Below, piece after piece: positions 19,861 to 30,525 of a stretch of DNA of 64,000 bases (within the stretch, counting starts at the first letter, position 1; each line of letters begins with the position of its first letter). Under the pieces are notes generated by a model that was given only the letters and a program-made list of their open reading frames with translations, was not told the origin of the DNA and did no database searches. The DNA lies in NCBI RefSeq assembly GCF_032197885.1, contig NZ_CP134159.1:2170001-2234000 (forward strand), given 5' to 3'. The DNA comes from Levilactobacillus namurensis. GTDB taxonomy: Bacteria; Bacillota; Bacilli; Lactobacillales; Lactobacillaceae. The position numbers and the translations under genes were made by a program.

Positions 19861-19881
19861 GATATTTTCCACTCCTCGATT

Positions 19882-20325
19882 TTATGATCTCTTTTTAGGA
19901 TTTTTCGGTTGCGACGCGGATGTTGCTCCCCGTCGACTTAAGTGCCAGACCCCCAACATCAAACACAGGATGATGCCCAGCAGGGAGGCCAAACCCAGCC
20001 ACTGTCCTTCCGATAATTGCGGGAGTCGCCCCGTTGGTTGGGCACTGGCCGCTTGCTGGCCGGTCGTTGCGGAGGGGGATGCGGCACTGCCCGCAGAATC
20101 CCCCGGCGCCGATGGGTGGTGGTCCGTGGACCCCGTAGACCCCGTTGCGCCAGACCCGCCACTCACTAAGTTTCCATCGCTACCGGAAGTCACACTGGAA
20201 GCAGATGGCGTCAGCTTCACCTGATATTGGGATTGCTGAGCATCGGTCGCGGCTTGAACCGGCGTGACGCCGCCCCAGCACCAGAGCAACCCGACTAGTA
20301 ACCAACCGAACCATTTTAGTCGCAT
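19882..20325 (-). CDS. Small WxL-cluster anchor protein with degenerate LPxTG motif (CscD-like)
   Basis: In WxL clusters a short protein with an LPxTG-type sorting signal usually accompanies the WxL and DUF916 genes. This 147-residue protein has a signal peptide ending VQAA, a Ser/Thr/Gly/Pro-rich middle, and a C-terminal sorting-signal layout: motif, membrane helix (WLGLASLLGIILCLMLGVW) and a basic tail. The motif, however, reads LPQLSE where LPQTGE is expected; the codons CTC CCG CAA TTA TCG GAA were read directly. It may therefore remain a membrane protein. Start ATG 20325 is preferred over GTG 20328 by spacing from GAGGA. Confidence 0.85.
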   Translation of the reverse strand: MRLKWFGWLLVGLLWCWGGVTPVQAATDAQQSQYQVKLTPSASSVTSGSDGNLVSGGSGATGSTGSTDHHPSAPGDSAGSAASPSATTGQQAASAQPTGRLPQLSEGQWLGLASLLGIILCLMLGVWHLSRRGATSASQPKNPKKRS

Positions 20326-20766
20326 CACAATTCCTCATTTCTCAGCAACGTTCCGTGGGGGACTCGGCCGACCTTTCGAAATTAACGTGGTTGCCGAGTT
20401 CCGCAAACTCGAACGTTCAGGGTAAAGCGTCGTTATTTTGGGTGTTACCTTTTGAACTCATCGATGATTCATGAGCATCTTAGCACGCCCCATTGGTTTT
20501 TGTCCACAATTAGCAATGTGTGAGATAAAATATTTCTGAGCAAGATTTGAAAACCCTATCGTATCAGTAGTTTAGCCATCTAACTGTTGCTTTCAAAAAA
20601 CGATGGATTTCCTTTGATAATTGACTTAGAGACCCATTGCCCCCTTTAGTTAATTAGCAACTGTCCTTTAAGGCTTAGTCTCTAACCAGCATATAGTCTT
20701 TTATAATTATAGTATGAAACTTACAATGATTAAATTCATTATCACGTGCCAACGAAGAGGGGACCC
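20326..20766. other. AT-rich intergenic region upstream of the WxL operon
   Basis: About 440 bp without a coding frame and markedly richer in A and T than its neighbours. It must hold the WxL operon promoter, but I could not settle a -35/-10 pair. TTTTATAATTATAGTATG near 20699-20716 is promoter-like on either strand. No repeat or RNA motif is recognised. Confidence 0.45.
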
Positions 20767-20809
20767 AAAAAGCCGCTGGTTCAAGGGACCTTCCCTTGAA
20801 CCAGCGGCT
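20767..20809 (-). terminator. Terminator of the sortase gene
   Basis: A perfect 17-bp stem (20771-20787 with 20793-20809, 5-nt loop) is followed by TTTTT on the minus strand, 15 bp after the stop. Confidence 0.92.
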
Positions 20810-20823
20810 ATCCTGTACCACAT

Positions 20824-21528
20824 TTAGTTATTAAAACCACCGGCAAACCCTTTTCGCACGGATTCGGGCGCCTGTCGGTAAGCCATCTGTTGGACGTACT
20901 TGCCCCGAATCATTAACCGGTTGGCCCCCGTCGCATCACAGGTAATCAGCGTAACCAGCTTTTGCTTAGTCGGGGCCACCACCTGGACATCGGTTGCGGC
21001 GATGAACTTCCGCACGGTGACCTGGTATTCGTAGACCTTGCTGGCGTTAGTCAGATAGATCTTCTGTCCCACCTTAGTCTTGTAATATAGAGGACTGAAC
21101 AGGATCGAGTGCGAGACCATGTGGTGCCCCGCCAACGGATAGTTGTTCTCCCCCATCTTCTGGTCTGGCCGCATGGTTCCCGCGGTCAACGCCAAGACGG
21201 GGTTGCTGACCCCCTTGGCAATCGGCAAATGAATCTTCGATTGCGGAATATAGATTTGACCGACCACGTGAATCTCCTTAGAGTTTAAGCGCGCTTTCGC
21301 AACCGTCTGGAAATCCAGCGACTTGACCTTTTTAAAGTCGTACGATGCTTTCTTGCGCTGATTTTTCTTAACGGACTGTCGCGTGACTTCGGGTTGATAA
21401 GTCGCGACCAGCCACTCTTTGATCTGCTCGTTAAAAATCAGGCCCAGTGAGATCAAGATCAACACGATAAACCCAAGCGTCCCCCACCAGCGCCGCTTGG
21501 TCTTCTTAACACTTTGCTTTTTTGCCAT
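20824..21528 (-). CDS. srtA: Class A sortase
   Basis: SrtA cleaves LPxTG sorting signals and links proteins to lipid II. The 234-residue protein has an N-terminal membrane anchor (about 17-33), the catalytic His in LAGHHM, Cys in TLITCDATG near residue 197 and Arg in NRLMIRGKY. AGGAG precedes the ATG. Length and motifs fit the housekeeping enzyme. It stands just upstream of the WxL operon but is separated by a terminator and 440 bp, so it is not part of that operon. Confidence 0.94.
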   Translation of the reverse strand: MAKKQSVKKTKRRWWGTLGFIVLILISLGLIFNEQIKEWLVATYQPEVTRQSVKKNQRKKASYDFKKVKSLDFQTVAKARLNSKEIHVVGQIYIPQSKIHLPIAKGVSNPVLALTAGTMRPDQKMGENNYPLAGHHMVSHSILFSPLYYKTKVGQKIYLTNASKVYEYQVTVRKFIAATDVQVVAPTKQKLVTLITCDATGANRLMIRGKYVQQMAYRQAPESVRKGFAGGFNN

Positions 21529-21654
21529 GTGCTTCGCTCCTTCCCCAAGTCCTTCTTGATTCTACCCCACCCAAGCCACCGGCGTCCACTCCGACCCTTC
21601 CGTGACCGCACGACCCCACGCTCCGTTGGGCCCTAAATTGCGTTTACGGAGGGC

Positions 21655-21683
21655 ACAAAAAAAGCCACCGCCAAGCGGTGACT
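21655..21683 (-). terminator. Terminator of rpmE2
   Basis: On the minus strand AGTCACCGC and GCGGTGGCT-type arms close a 4-nt loop and are followed by seven T. Confidence 0.9.
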
Positions 21684-21697
21684 CTTCAAGTTTTGCT

Positions 21698-21949
21698 TTA
21701 GTTGTTGGACAAACCGTACTTCTTGTTGAATTTGTCGACCGCACCATCGGCTTGGGTAAACTTTTGCTTACCCGTGTAGAATGGGTGAGAGTCAGACGTG
21801 ATTTCAACACGAATCAATGGGTAAGTGTTGCCATCTTCCCATTCGATGGTTTCGTCTGAAGTTGCCGTAGAACCGGACAAGAACTTGTAGCCGGTAGAAG
21901 AGTCTTGGAAGACCACTTCACGGTAATCTGGGTGAATGCCTTGTTTCAT
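21698..21949 (-). CDS. rpmE2: Ribosomal protein L31, type B
   Basis: The 83-residue protein starts [18 protein letters not shown] and contains [13 protein letters not shown]. It has no CxxC pairs, so it is the zinc-free form of L31 that can replace the zinc-binding form. AAAGGAG lies upstream of the ATG. It has its own promoter within the end of murA. A Fur-family dyad was not seen at this promoter. Confidence 0.97.
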   Translation of the reverse strand: MKQGIHPDYREVVFQDSSTGYKFLSGSTATSDETIEWEDGNTYPLIRVEITSDSHPFYTGKQKFTQADGAVDKFNKKYGLSNN

Positions 21950-22018
21950 AATGTAATACGCTCCTTTTGCCCTGAAACATTGACTGCTTCAGAGATTGAT
22001 TTAATCGTCAACCGTCAC

Positions 22019-22047
22019 ATTATAGCATGAAACTTGACAGTCGGCAA
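22019..22047 (-). promoter_or_regulatory. Promoter of rpmE2
   Basis: On the minus strand TTGCCG (22047-22042), a 17-nt spacer and TATAAT (22024-22019), with TG one base before the -10. It reaches to within three bases of the murA stop codon. Confidence 0.75.
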
Positions 22048-22049
22048 TG

Positions 22050-23339
22050 TTAATCTTGGCCGTCTTCGACTAAGCTGTGAGTATTGACGATGCTCACCCG
22101 CGCATTTAACGCGGTTAACTTATCGACGATGCGGTCATAACCCCGTAAAATATTGTCGGCGTCGTTGATCACGGTGGTGCCCGAGGCCATCAGCCCCGCA
22201 ATCACCAGCGAAGCTCCCGCCCGAATCTCACCGGCTTGAACTTCACTCCCCTCTAAGTGGTCCGTGGGGTCGACGATGATGGTGCCATTTTCAGAACGAA
22301 TCTGGGCGCCCATCTTCCGTAACTCCGCAATGTGCTTGATTCGCTTAGGGTAGATGGTGTCAATCACCACACTGCTCCCGTTCGCCCGCAACAGTAGCGG
22401 CGTCAACGGTTGTTGGAGATCCGTGGCAAACCCTGGGAACGGCATGGTCTTAACCTGAATCGGCTTCAAGTGTTCTGAACGAGGAACGTAAATGCTGTCC
22501 TCATCGATCTCCAGTTGGACGCCCATTTCAATCATCTTCGCCGTGAAAGATTCCAAGTGTTCTGGAATCACGTTCTTGACCACCACACCGTCTCCGATTG
22601 CAGCAGCCATGGATAAGTACGTCCCGGCTTCAATCCGGTCCGGGATAATCGTGTGCGTATTCATCGCCCGTAACGTGGTGACCCCTTCGATCCGGATCAC
22701 GTCTGTTCCGGCGCCCCGCACATGCGCGCCCATGTTGTTTAAGAACGTCGCAATATCAATAATTTCTGGTTCTTTCGCGGCGTTTTCAATCACCGTGGTT
22801 CCGGTCGCTTTGACTGCCGCCAGGATCGAGTTGATCGTTGCCCCGACTGAGACCACGTCCAAGAAGATGCGGGCGCCGTGCAAGCCAGCGGGTCCTGTGG
22901 TAATGTGCACCGTGTTATCGTGTTCTGTCACCGTAGCGCCGAGGGCCTTGAAAGCCTTGATATGCTGGTCGATAGGCCGTGGACCAATGTTATCGCCACC
23001 AGGAAAACTCAGTGTGGCGCGTTGGAACCGTCCCAATAACGACCCCATAAAGTAGTACGATGCTCGTAAACTTTTGATTGCTTTACTCGGTAGTGGGGCC
23101 TCTACGATTTCAGTAGGGTCAATGGTCAGAACCCCGTCTTCGAACGCCGAATGGACGTTCATTGATTTTAAAATCAGCATCAGATTGTGGACATCCAGAA
23201 TATCCGGGACCATATCAAAACGAACCGGCGTATCCGCTAAAATCGCGGCCGGAATGAGCGCAACTGTGCTATTTTTGGCGCCGCCAATCGTCACCTCACC
23301 GGTGAGTCGTTGGCCGCCATCGATTATCATTTTTTTCAT
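22050..23339 (-). CDS. murA: UDP-N-acetylglucosamine 1-carboxyvinyltransferase with Asp at the active-site Cys position
   Basis: MurA transfers enolpyruvate from PEP to UDP-GlcNAc, the first committed step of peptidoglycan synthesis and the target of fosfomycin. The 429-residue protein shows GGAKNST (K22, N23), [17 protein letters not shown], and [11 protein letters not shown]. In the flexible loop, where most bacteria have PGGC, this protein reads [14 protein letters not shown]: residue 116 is Asp (codon GAT, 22994-22992). Asp at this place is known from fosfomycin-insensitive MurA enzymes. It has its own promoter, downstream of pyrG; a second murA elsewhere in the genome is likely but cannot be seen. 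Confidence 0.95.
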   Translation of the reverse strand: MKKMIIDGGQRLTGEVTIGGAKNSTVALIPAAILADTPVRFDMVPDILDVHNLMLILKSMNVHSAFEDGVLTIDPTEIVEAPLPSKAIKSLRASYYFMGSLLGRFQRATLSFPGGDNIGPRPIDQHIKAFKALGATVTEHDNTVHITTGPAGLHGARIFLDVVSVGATINSILAAVKATGTTVIENAAKEPEIIDIATFLNNMGAHVRGAGTDVIRIEGVTTLRAMNTHTIIPDRIEAGTYLSMAAAIGDGVVVKNVIPEHLESFTAKMIEMGVQLEIDEDSIYVPRSEHLKPIQVKTMPFPGFATDLQQPLTPLLLRANGSSVVIDTIYPKRIKHIAELRKMGAQIRSENGTIIVDPTDHLEGSEVQAGEIRAGASLVIAGLMASGTTVINDADNILRGYDRIVDKLTALNARVSIVNTHSLVEDGQD

Positions 23340-23399
23340 CGTGATGCGATCCTCACTTAAACTTATCTCTCATAGATGACTCCAGTACAGTCAGCTATA

Positions 23400-23428
23400 A
23401 TGATAAATAATCCCGAACAAAAAGACAA
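23400..23428 (-). promoter_or_regulatory. Promoter of murA
   Basis: On the minus strand TTGTCT (23428-23423), a 17-nt spacer and TATCAT (23405-23400) lie about 60 bp before the murA start. Confidence 0.7.
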
Positions 23429-23468
23429 CCATTTCTAGGGTTTTCACTAAAATTGTAATATAGACGAA

Positions 23469-23512
23469 GAAACGCGGAACCTTCCTATTTCTAGGATGAT
23501 TCCGCGTTTCTG
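23469..23512 (-). terminator. Hairpin/terminator downstream of pyrG
   Basis: GAAACGCGGAA (23469-23479) pairs with TTCCGCGTTTC (23500-23510); the loop contains a smaller CCTA/TAGG dyad. The tail on the minus strand, TTTCTTCGTC, is moderately T-rich. It separates pyrG and its 3' region from the murA promoter. Confidence 0.65.
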
Positions 23513-23773
23513 GTACCAGATTGGTCAAAAGACGGTTGCCAAATCTCGCCACGCCTGCGGGCTTGGTCCGCAAGTAAAATCACGGTTAAACCGCGTCCGC
23601 TCGGTGTTTTTCTGTTGACTTGGCTTTCCAACCATACGATGCGCCGCCCGACTTTCCCGAACGATTCGCTCGGTCCGGCCTACCGCAGAACATAGCGTTC
23701 CCCAGCTAATGCAAGTTATGACTTGCACCCACCGTCCCGGTCAATTTCTCATTTAATTTTAATAAAATTCGCG
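23513..23773 (-). other. 260-bp region after pyrG with hairpins, possible RNA
   Basis: No convincing gene. Read on the minus strand it contains TGCAAGT/ACTTGCA and CCGAGCG/CGTTCGG hairpins and ends at the hairpin above. TTGACC (with a weak CATAAC 18 nt later) could start a short transcript. It may be a 3' UTR of pyrG or a small RNA. Confidence 0.35.
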
Positions 23774-25507
<1,734 letters not shown>

Positions 25508-25524
25508 CTAGGGGTGGAAACAAA

Positions 25525-25557
25525 TAAAAAGCTCCCTATTCGTTGGAATAGGGAGCT
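25525..25557 (-). terminator. Attenuator in the pyrG leader
   Basis: On the minus strand AGCTCCCTATTC (25557-25546) pairs with GAATAGGGAGCT (25541-25530), followed by TTTTTA. The upstream arm carries the pyrimidine run CUCCC, the sequence that poly(G) made by slippage at the GGG start would bind. It lies about 45 nt after the predicted start and 144 nt before the pyrG ATG. Confidence 0.85.
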
Positions 25558-25600
25558 AACTTCACCGTTCAGTTGTCCTTACGATAAATCGTAGGGAGCC

Positions 25601-25637
25601 CAAAAAATATAGTAACTGTTTTTGACGAACAGGTCAA
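25601..25637 (-). promoter_or_regulatory. pyrG promoter with GGGC start (CTP-sensing type)
   Basis: On the minus strand TTGACC (25637-25632), 17-nt spacer, TACTAT (25614-25609), then ATTTTTT and GGGCTCC with the first G at 25601, seven bases after the -10. In Bacillus and Lactococcus pyrG, a transcript starting GGGC slips at position 4 when CTP is low. The match of start sequence, spacing and downstream attenuator is direct; the mechanism here is inferred. Confidence 0.82.
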
Positions 25638-25650
25638 GCATTCGGCGCGA

Positions 25651-26304
25651 TTATTTTTGATCGTCGTCGTTTTCGTCATCGTCGTCTTCTTCGTCATCAT
25701 CGGCGGAGAAGTCCAGGTCGTCGGCGTCATCGTCTGGCGCGTCCATCTGTGACAACTGGTCTTCGATACCTTCGGGAATATCCTCGGTGTCGTCTTCCTC
25801 GTCGTCATCGTTGATGCCCAACCCGTTTTGCAACTTACCCAGATCTGGCGTGCCATTACCCGTGGCGTCGTCATCATCGTCATCGTTGGCGTAACTGGTG
25901 TTGGAGTCATCTTCCGAATCGTCGTCATCGTAATCGATCACGTCGTCGTCATCCGTAGTGTCTGCCAAGAAGGCGTTGACCTTCTTACGCTTCTTACGCT
26001 TAGGTTGGTCCTCGTCCTCTTCCGCGTGGACCGTCGCTTCATCGATGGATTCAAACGGATACCAAGTTCGCAGTCCCCAAAGGTTATCACCCAGAGAAAT
26101 GAAACTACCGTCAACGTTTAAATCCGTATAAAATTGGGACAGCCGTTCACGAATTTCTTTATCGCTGTCACCCAGGTACGTCTGAACGGCGTTTGCCAGG
26201 TCGGCAAAGGCCATCACGTCGCCATGTTGAGACAAGATGGCGTGGGCAACCTCAATCATTGATAATTCCTTTTTATTCTGGCCCTCAAAGACTTTTAATT
26301 CCAA
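25651..26304 (-). CDS. rpoE: DNA-directed RNA polymerase delta subunit
   Basis: The delta subunit of Gram-positive RNA polymerase aids enzyme recycling and sensitivity to initiating nucleotides. A folded N-terminal domain (about 1-95, [17 protein letters not shown] and [11 protein letters not shown]) is followed by a basic patch KRKKRKK and a long tail of Asp/Glu (about 115-217), the typical layout. I chose TTG 26304 because the longer frame from 26325 begins with residues foreign to the family; the ribosome site AAGGA is about 11 nt upstream. pyrG follows, the normal rpoE-pyrG order. Confidence 0.93.
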   Translation of the reverse strand: MELKVFEGQNKKELSMIEVAHAILSQHGDVMAFADLANAVQTYLGDSDKEIRERLSQFYTDLNVDGSFISLGDNLWGLRTWYPFESIDEATVHAEEDEDQPKRKKRKKVNAFLADTTDDDDVIDYDDDDSEDDSNTSYANDDDDDDATGNGTPDLGKLQNGLGINDDDEEDDTEDIPEGIEDQLSQMDAPDDDADDLDFSADDDEEDDDDENDDDQK

Positions 26305-26348
26305 ACTGGTGCACGTCCTTTCCACAGTCTACGAAATATAATACGCGC

Positions 26349-26789
26349 TTATGCCGTAAATTGCAATCGAATCTTGTAGTTTCCGACCAATTCTTCCCCG
26401 GCATACAGCAAATAGTCAATCTTGACGTTCCCGCTGAACGGCCGCTCCTGAAAGCTGGTCTCCAAAAACGGGGTGACCGTCTCGATGGGCATGATCCCGT
26501 ACGGCGTCTGGTAACGGGCGGTCACCCGCTTACCACTGATAAAGTGTAACCGCAGTTCCGCCTCGGCGTTGCGCGTCAAGTGGACCGCGCCATCCGGGGT
26601 GAACTTCATGGTCACTGGTGTCTGCTCATGGGGCTCCTGATTGGGCTCCAGGTAGCGCAGGTAGAGGTTATCCCCCATCTGAACCAGTTGGCCGTCCACG
26701 TCCAGACGGTAATCCGAAACATCGTCGTCTTGTTTAATGTGGGTCTCCAAGTGAATGGCTACGGGAACACCCGCTGAGAGTTGATTCAT
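26349..26789 (-). CDS. DUF1934 (YwiB-like) beta-barrel protein
   Basis: A 146-residue protein of the DUF1934 family: VAIHLETHIKQDDDVSDYRLDVDGQL at the start and TPYGIMPIETVTPF near residue 100. The fold is a calycin-like barrel; the function is unknown. It lies just upstream of rpoE, a common place for this family in Firmicutes. Confidence 0.85.
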   Translation of the reverse strand: MNQLSAGVPVAIHLETHIKQDDDVSDYRLDVDGQLVQMGDNLYLRYLEPNQEPHEQTPVTMKFTPDGAVHLTRNAEAELRLHFISGKRVTARYQTPYGIMPIETVTPFLETSFQERPFSGNVKIDYLLYAGEELVGNYKIRLQFTA

Positions 26790-26910
26790 CTCGGTCCTTC
26801 CTTCCTTCAGGTCAAGTCACGCACAGTTACTTGTGCGTATATCAAGTTTAATTATAGTTCATTTGGGGACAAAAACCCACCGGATTCTCTTGGGATTCAC
26901 GGGTCGTGAC

Positions 26911-26939
26911 CTGACGACGCAAACGTTTTCTAGTATAAT
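26911..26939 (+). promoter_or_regulatory. Promoter of the lipoyl-transferase operon
   Basis: CTGACG (26911-26916), a 17-nt spacer and consensus TATAAT (26934-26939), 37 bp before the first start codon. Confidence 0.8.
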
Positions 26940-26976
26940 GAATAAATAGGAAAACTTCTGAAAGAAGGCTGGTGTC

Positions 26977-27810
26977 ATGTTACCCTTTGCTTTACCCACG
27001 ACCACCATTCAGACGCTCACCACGTCCATCCCCGCTGACCAAAAAAATCTGGCCTTTGGGTACACCAACGCGTTACTCGACTTAATGGCCAAACAAACCC
27101 ACCCCATTCTTCATTTTTGGGATATGCAACCGACCGTGATCTTGGGGCTGAAAGACAAGCGACTCCCCGACTTAGCCGCCGCCGTGCGGCAAGTTCAGGG
27201 CCACGGCTATGACTGGGTCCTGCGCAATTCGGGCGGCCTCGCAGTGGTTGCCGACCCCGGAATTCTCAACGTGTCGCTCTTCAGTCCGCTGACCACGCCA
27301 CCCATTAGCGTCGACAACGCCTACGAACAGATGATGGCGTTGGTCCGGGCGGCCTGGCCTGAATTGACCATCGCCCACTTTGAGGTCACCCATTCGTACT
27401 GTCCGGGAGATTACGACTTGAGTGTCAACGGTCAAAAGATTGCTGGCATCTCCCAACGCCGGAGCCCCCACGCCCTGGTAACCATGCTGTACCTGGGGGT
27501 CAACGGCGACCAGGCAGCTCGAGGAAGCCTGATTCGCGACTTCTACCAGGCCGGTCTCGCCCAGCAGCCCAACCAATGGGGCTTCCCCGACGTTGACCCG
27601 GCTACCATGACCACCACGTCGCAACTTTTGGGGCAGGACCTAAGCCTAGCCGATGCCCGGCAACGCTTCTTGAACGCATGCCAGGACGCTGGCTTGACCG
27701 TTACTCACCAAGAACTGGCTGCCCGACTGACGCAACCCGATTTCACCGAACGACTGGACCACGCCACCGCCCAAATGCGCCGGCGCCAACCCCGTCTGGC
27801 CATCGAATAA
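26977..27810 (+). CDS. Lipoyl/octanoyl-transfer protein (LipL/LplA family)
   Basis: Biotin/lipoate ligase fold moving octanoyl or lipoyl groups onto carrier proteins. The 277-residue protein has LRNSGGLAVVADPGILNVSL and the segment YCPGDYDLSVNGQKIAGISQRR. The Cys in this segment corresponds to the nucleophile of Bacillus LipL (amidotransferase), which argues for LipL rather than ATP-dependent LplA. AGAAGG precedes the ATG. First gene of a three-gene unit with the HD and HAD genes. Confidence 0.85.
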   Translation: MLPFALPTTTIQTLTTSIPADQKNLAFGYTNALLDLMAKQTHPILHFWDMQPTVILGLKDKRLPDLAAAVRQVQGHGYDWVLRNSGGLAVVADPGILNVSLFSPLTTPPISVDNAYEQMMALVRAAWPELTIAHFEVTHSYCPGDYDLSVNGQKIAGISQRRSPHALVTMLYLGVNGDQAARGSLIRDFYQAGLAQQPNQWGFPDVDPATMTTTSQLLGQDLSLADARQRFLNACQDAGLTVTHQELAARLTQPDFTERLDHATAQMRRRQPRLAIE

Positions 27811-27823
27811 GGAGGTATTGCTT

Positions 27824-29188
27824 TTGTCATATGCTACTGCGCACTTACCGCGCGAAAAGGTCTTACGCGACCCCGTTCACAACTACATCTACGTCCAACA
27901 CCAGGTCATCTTAGACCTGATCAACACCCGTGAATTCCAGCGGCTGCGGCGAATCAAGCAACTGGGAACCGCCTCGTTGGTCTTCCATGGCGCCGAACAC
28001 ACCCGCTTTGCCCACTGCCTGGGCGTCTACGAGATTACCCGGCGTATCTGTGATAACTTCCAGCGAAACTACCCGACTCAGACGCCGGGGGATGGCGGTT
28101 GGGACGACCGCGAACGGTTGACCGCGCTGTGTGCCGCCCTCCTGCACGATATCGGTCACGGCCCCTACTCGCACACCTTCGAGCACATCTTCCATACCAA
28201 TCATGAGGCCATCACCGTGGCCATCCTGACGTCACCGGAAACGGAGGTCAACCAGGTGTTGCGGAAGGTCAGCCCGACCTTCCCCGCCGAAGTCGCTAGT
28301 GTGATCCAGAAAACCTACCCGAATCCCCAGGTGGTCCAGATGATTTCCAGTCAGATCGACGCCGACCGGATGGATTACCTGTTACGCGACGCCTACTTCA
28401 CCGGCACCCAGTACGGAGCTTACGACCTGACCCGAATTCTGCGGGTCATGCGTCCCTACCAAGGCGGTATCGCCTTTGCCATGAACGGGATGCACGCGGT
28501 CGAAGACTACATCATGAGTCGCTTCCAGATGTACCAGCAGGTCTACTTCCACCCGGTCTCCCGGGCCATGGAAGTCATCTTAGACCACCTGCTTGCTCGG
28601 GCCAACCAACTCTACCAGACGGGGCAGAGTAACGAGAGCTTCACCCCCCACCTGTTACTGCCCTTCTTCAACCACGAGTTCAACTTGCAGGATTACTTGA
28701 ACCTCGACGACGGGGTCCTGACCACCTACTTCACCCACTGGCGGCAATCCCCCGACGAGATTCTAGCCGACCTGGCGCACCGGTTCCTCGACCGTAAGCC
28801 GTTAAAGAGTGCGGTCTACTCCGAAGAGACCCAGTCCCTGTTGGCCCCGCTCCGGGAGATGATCCGGTCGGTCGGCTTCAACACCGACTACTACACCGCC
28901 ACGGATACCAGCTACGACTTGCCCTACGACGACTCGTACGATCCCAAGATGGAACATCCTCTGACCCAGATTGAACTCCAGCAGCCCGACGGTTCCCTCG
29001 CAGAACTCTCGACGGTCTCCGACTTAGTCAACGCTTTGCGTGGTAAGTTCACCGGCGACCAACGGTTCTTCTTCCCCAAGGAAATGCTGAACCCGGGCGA
29101 CAACGCCCCCGAACTCTTCCAGCCCATCTATAACGACTTCGGACGCTACATTCAAAATAACCAACTTATCCAACCAAAGGAGCACTAA
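27824..29188 (+). CDS. HD-domain phosphohydrolase (YwfO-like, dNTPase-type)
   Basis: Metal-dependent HD hydrolase. The 454-residue protein starts [20 protein letters not shown]; metal ligands are visible as H in [10 protein letters not shown] and HD in [17 protein letters not shown], and D in [15 protein letters not shown]. Architecture matches YwfO and related dNTP triphosphohydrolases. TTG at 27824 was chosen because GGAGG (27811-27815) lies 8 nt upstream; a TTG two codons earlier is too near. It is coupled to the gene before it (14 bp). Confidence 0.9.
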   Translation: MSYATAHLPREKVLRDPVHNYIYVQHQVILDLINTREFQRLRRIKQLGTASLVFHGAEHTRFAHCLGVYEITRRICDNFQRNYPTQTPGDGGWDDRERLTALCAALLHDIGHGPYSHTFEHIFHTNHEAITVAILTSPETEVNQVLRKVSPTFPAEVASVIQKTYPNPQVVQMISSQIDADRMDYLLRDAYFTGTQYGAYDLTRILRVMRPYQGGIAFAMNGMHAVEDYIMSRFQMYQQVYFHPVSRAMEVILDHLLARANQLYQTGQSNESFTPHLLLPFFNHEFNLQDYLNLDDGVLTTYFTHWRQSPDEILADLAHRFLDRKPLKSAVYSEETQSLLAPLREMIRSVGFNTDYYTATDTSYDLPYDDSYDPKMEHPLTQIELQQPDGSLAELSTVSDLVNALRGKFTGDQRFFFPKEMLNPGDNAPELFQPIYNDFGRYIQNNQLIQPKEH

Positions 29189-29193
29189 ACGCT

Positions 29194-30003
29194 ATGTCCA
29201 TTAAATTAATCGCTATCGACATCGATGGCACCCTGTTAAACGAAAAGAACGAACTGGCTCCGGCCACGATCGACGCCGTTCAGGCCGCCGAAGCCCAAGG
29301 TATCAAGGTCGTCCTCTGCAGTGGCCGGCCCCTCTCCGGTGTTGCGCCCTACATCAAGAAACTAGGCATCAGCGGAGACGACCAGTACGCCATCACTTAC
29401 AACGGCTCCGTCGCCCAGACCGTCTCCGGTAAGATCCTGATCAACCACTCCCTGAGCTACGACGACTACATCGACCTGGAGGCCCTCTCCCGTAAGCTGG
29501 GCGTGCACTTCCAAGTCGAAACGCCCGACTACATCTACACTGCCAACAAGAACATCAGTGCCTACACCATCTACGAAAGCAACCTAGTCACCATGCTGAT
29601 CCGGTACCGGGAAGTCAACGAGATGCCTCGGGACCTGACCATCTCCAAGGCCATGTTCGTCGACCACGCCCAAGAGATCGACCGGATCAAGCCGCTGATT
29701 CCCCAGAGCTTCAAGGACAAGTACTACGTGGTCCAGAGCACGCCTGTGTTCATCGAAGTCATGAACAAGGAAGCTAGCAAGGGAAACGCCTTACGGGGCT
29801 TAGCCGCCAAGTTAGGCCTATCTGCGGACGAGATCATGACGTTGGGTGACCAAGGAAACGACCTGACCATGATTGAATACGCGGGGATGGGCGTCGCCAT
29901 GGGCAACGCCATCGACGAGGTCAAGCAAGCGGCTAACGCCGTGACGTTGACCAACGCCGAAGATGGCGTGGCCGCCGCCATTCGCAAGTACGCTTTAAAG
30001 TAA
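29194..30003 (+). CDS. Cof-type HAD phosphatase
   Basis: A 269-residue HAD IIB hydrolase: nucleophile motif DIDGTLL near the N-terminus, CSGRPLSG (motif II), and [14 protein letters not shown] (motif IV). It likely dephosphorylates sugar phosphates or flavin-like compounds; the substrate cannot be told. AAAGGAG overlaps the end of the HD gene. Last gene of the unit. Confidence 0.93.
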   Translation: MSIKLIAIDIDGTLLNEKNELAPATIDAVQAAEAQGIKVVLCSGRPLSGVAPYIKKLGISGDDQYAITYNGSVAQTVSGKILINHSLSYDDYIDLEALSRKLGVHFQVETPDYIYTANKNISAYTIYESNLVTMLIRYREVNEMPRDLTISKAMFVDHAQEIDRIKPLIPQSFKDKYYVVQSTPVFIEVMNKEASKGNALRGLAAKLGLSADEIMTLGDQGNDLTMIEYAGMGVAMGNAIDEVKQAANAVTLTNAEDGVAAAIRKYALK

Positions 30004-30023
30004 CCTCTCAACAAGACAACAAA

Positions 30024-30066
30024 TGAGCACCGGAAGACCCTGTCGGTCTTCCGGTGCTCATTTTTT
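30024..30066. terminator. Terminator of the lipL-HD-HAD unit
   Basis: A perfect 16-bp stem (30024-30039 with 30045-30060) and 5-nt loop, followed by TTTTTTC. It may also end the small minus-strand gene that follows. Confidence 0.93.
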
Positions 30067-30071
30067 CTGGA

Positions 30072-30230
30072 TCACGCTTTGGGCTGATGCGGTGCCTTGT
30101 GGGTAACGGGCTTATCCGTCGCCCGCATCACATCCGCCACTTGCTGGTGATTGAGCGTCTTCATCCATTCTGAAATTTTAGCGACCCGTTTAAGCTGCTC
30201 TGGGGTCAACTGTTTCTTGGGTTGAGTCAT
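30072..30230 (-). CDS. Small hypothetical protein (52 aa)
   Basis: I do not recognise it. The frame runs from ATG 30230 to TGA 30072 and encodes MTQPKKQLTPEQLKRVAKIS followed by a likely helix and a His/Pro/Lys tail. The charged, helical composition is protein-like, but the ribosome site is weak (GAGAAATGGA), so coding is probable rather than certain. It faces the HAD gene across a shared terminator. Confidence 0.5.
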   Translation of the reverse strand: MTQPKKQLTPEQLKRVAKISEWMKTLNHQQVADVMRATDKPVTHKAPHQPKA

Positions 30231-30327
30231 AATGATCAGTCCATTTCTCTAAGTCTAATACGCCCAGCATAAACCCGTCGCTACCCATAACGCAAACATT
30301 CACTGTTAACGATTGGCGGATGAATCC

Positions 30328-30480
30328 GACCCCGGTAGCCGCTAGGGCCGTGACGCCCGTGGGCACGATTTCAAGCCTCACCTAACCCGTGAGTCTTGAA
30401 ACTCGGCCTTGGCCTAAGCCGAGAAAACCCACTCGGCTAACGCCAATTTCACCGGCTGAGCCCTAGCGGCCACCGGGGTC
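30328..30480 (-). repeat. Structured palindromic element B1 (minus orientation)
   Basis: P1 is 21 bp: 30328-30348 with 30460-30480, a single G-U pair. The inner layout equals the other copies: conserved GTGGGCAC on the plus strand at 30359-30366, a hairpin with TTTCAAG/CTTGAAA arms, and a hairpin of the GGCCTAAGCCGAG type. It points away from B2. Confidence 0.85.
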
Positions 30481-30525
30481 TTACACGGTGACGGGACAAT
30501 GACGATGGTTAAACCAACCACAACC

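Noticed and set aside
22492..23055. 187-aa plus-strand frame opposite murA
   Set aside because: Antisense shadow; murA motifs are intact on the other strand.
23525..23728. 67-aa frame on the minus strand after pyrG
   Set aside because: No ribosome site, Cys- and Arg-rich shadow composition, and it overlaps hairpins.
25569..25928. Thr/Met-rich frame overlapping rpoE
   Set aside because: Frame-shifted reading of the GAT/GAC-rich acidic tail of the delta subunit.
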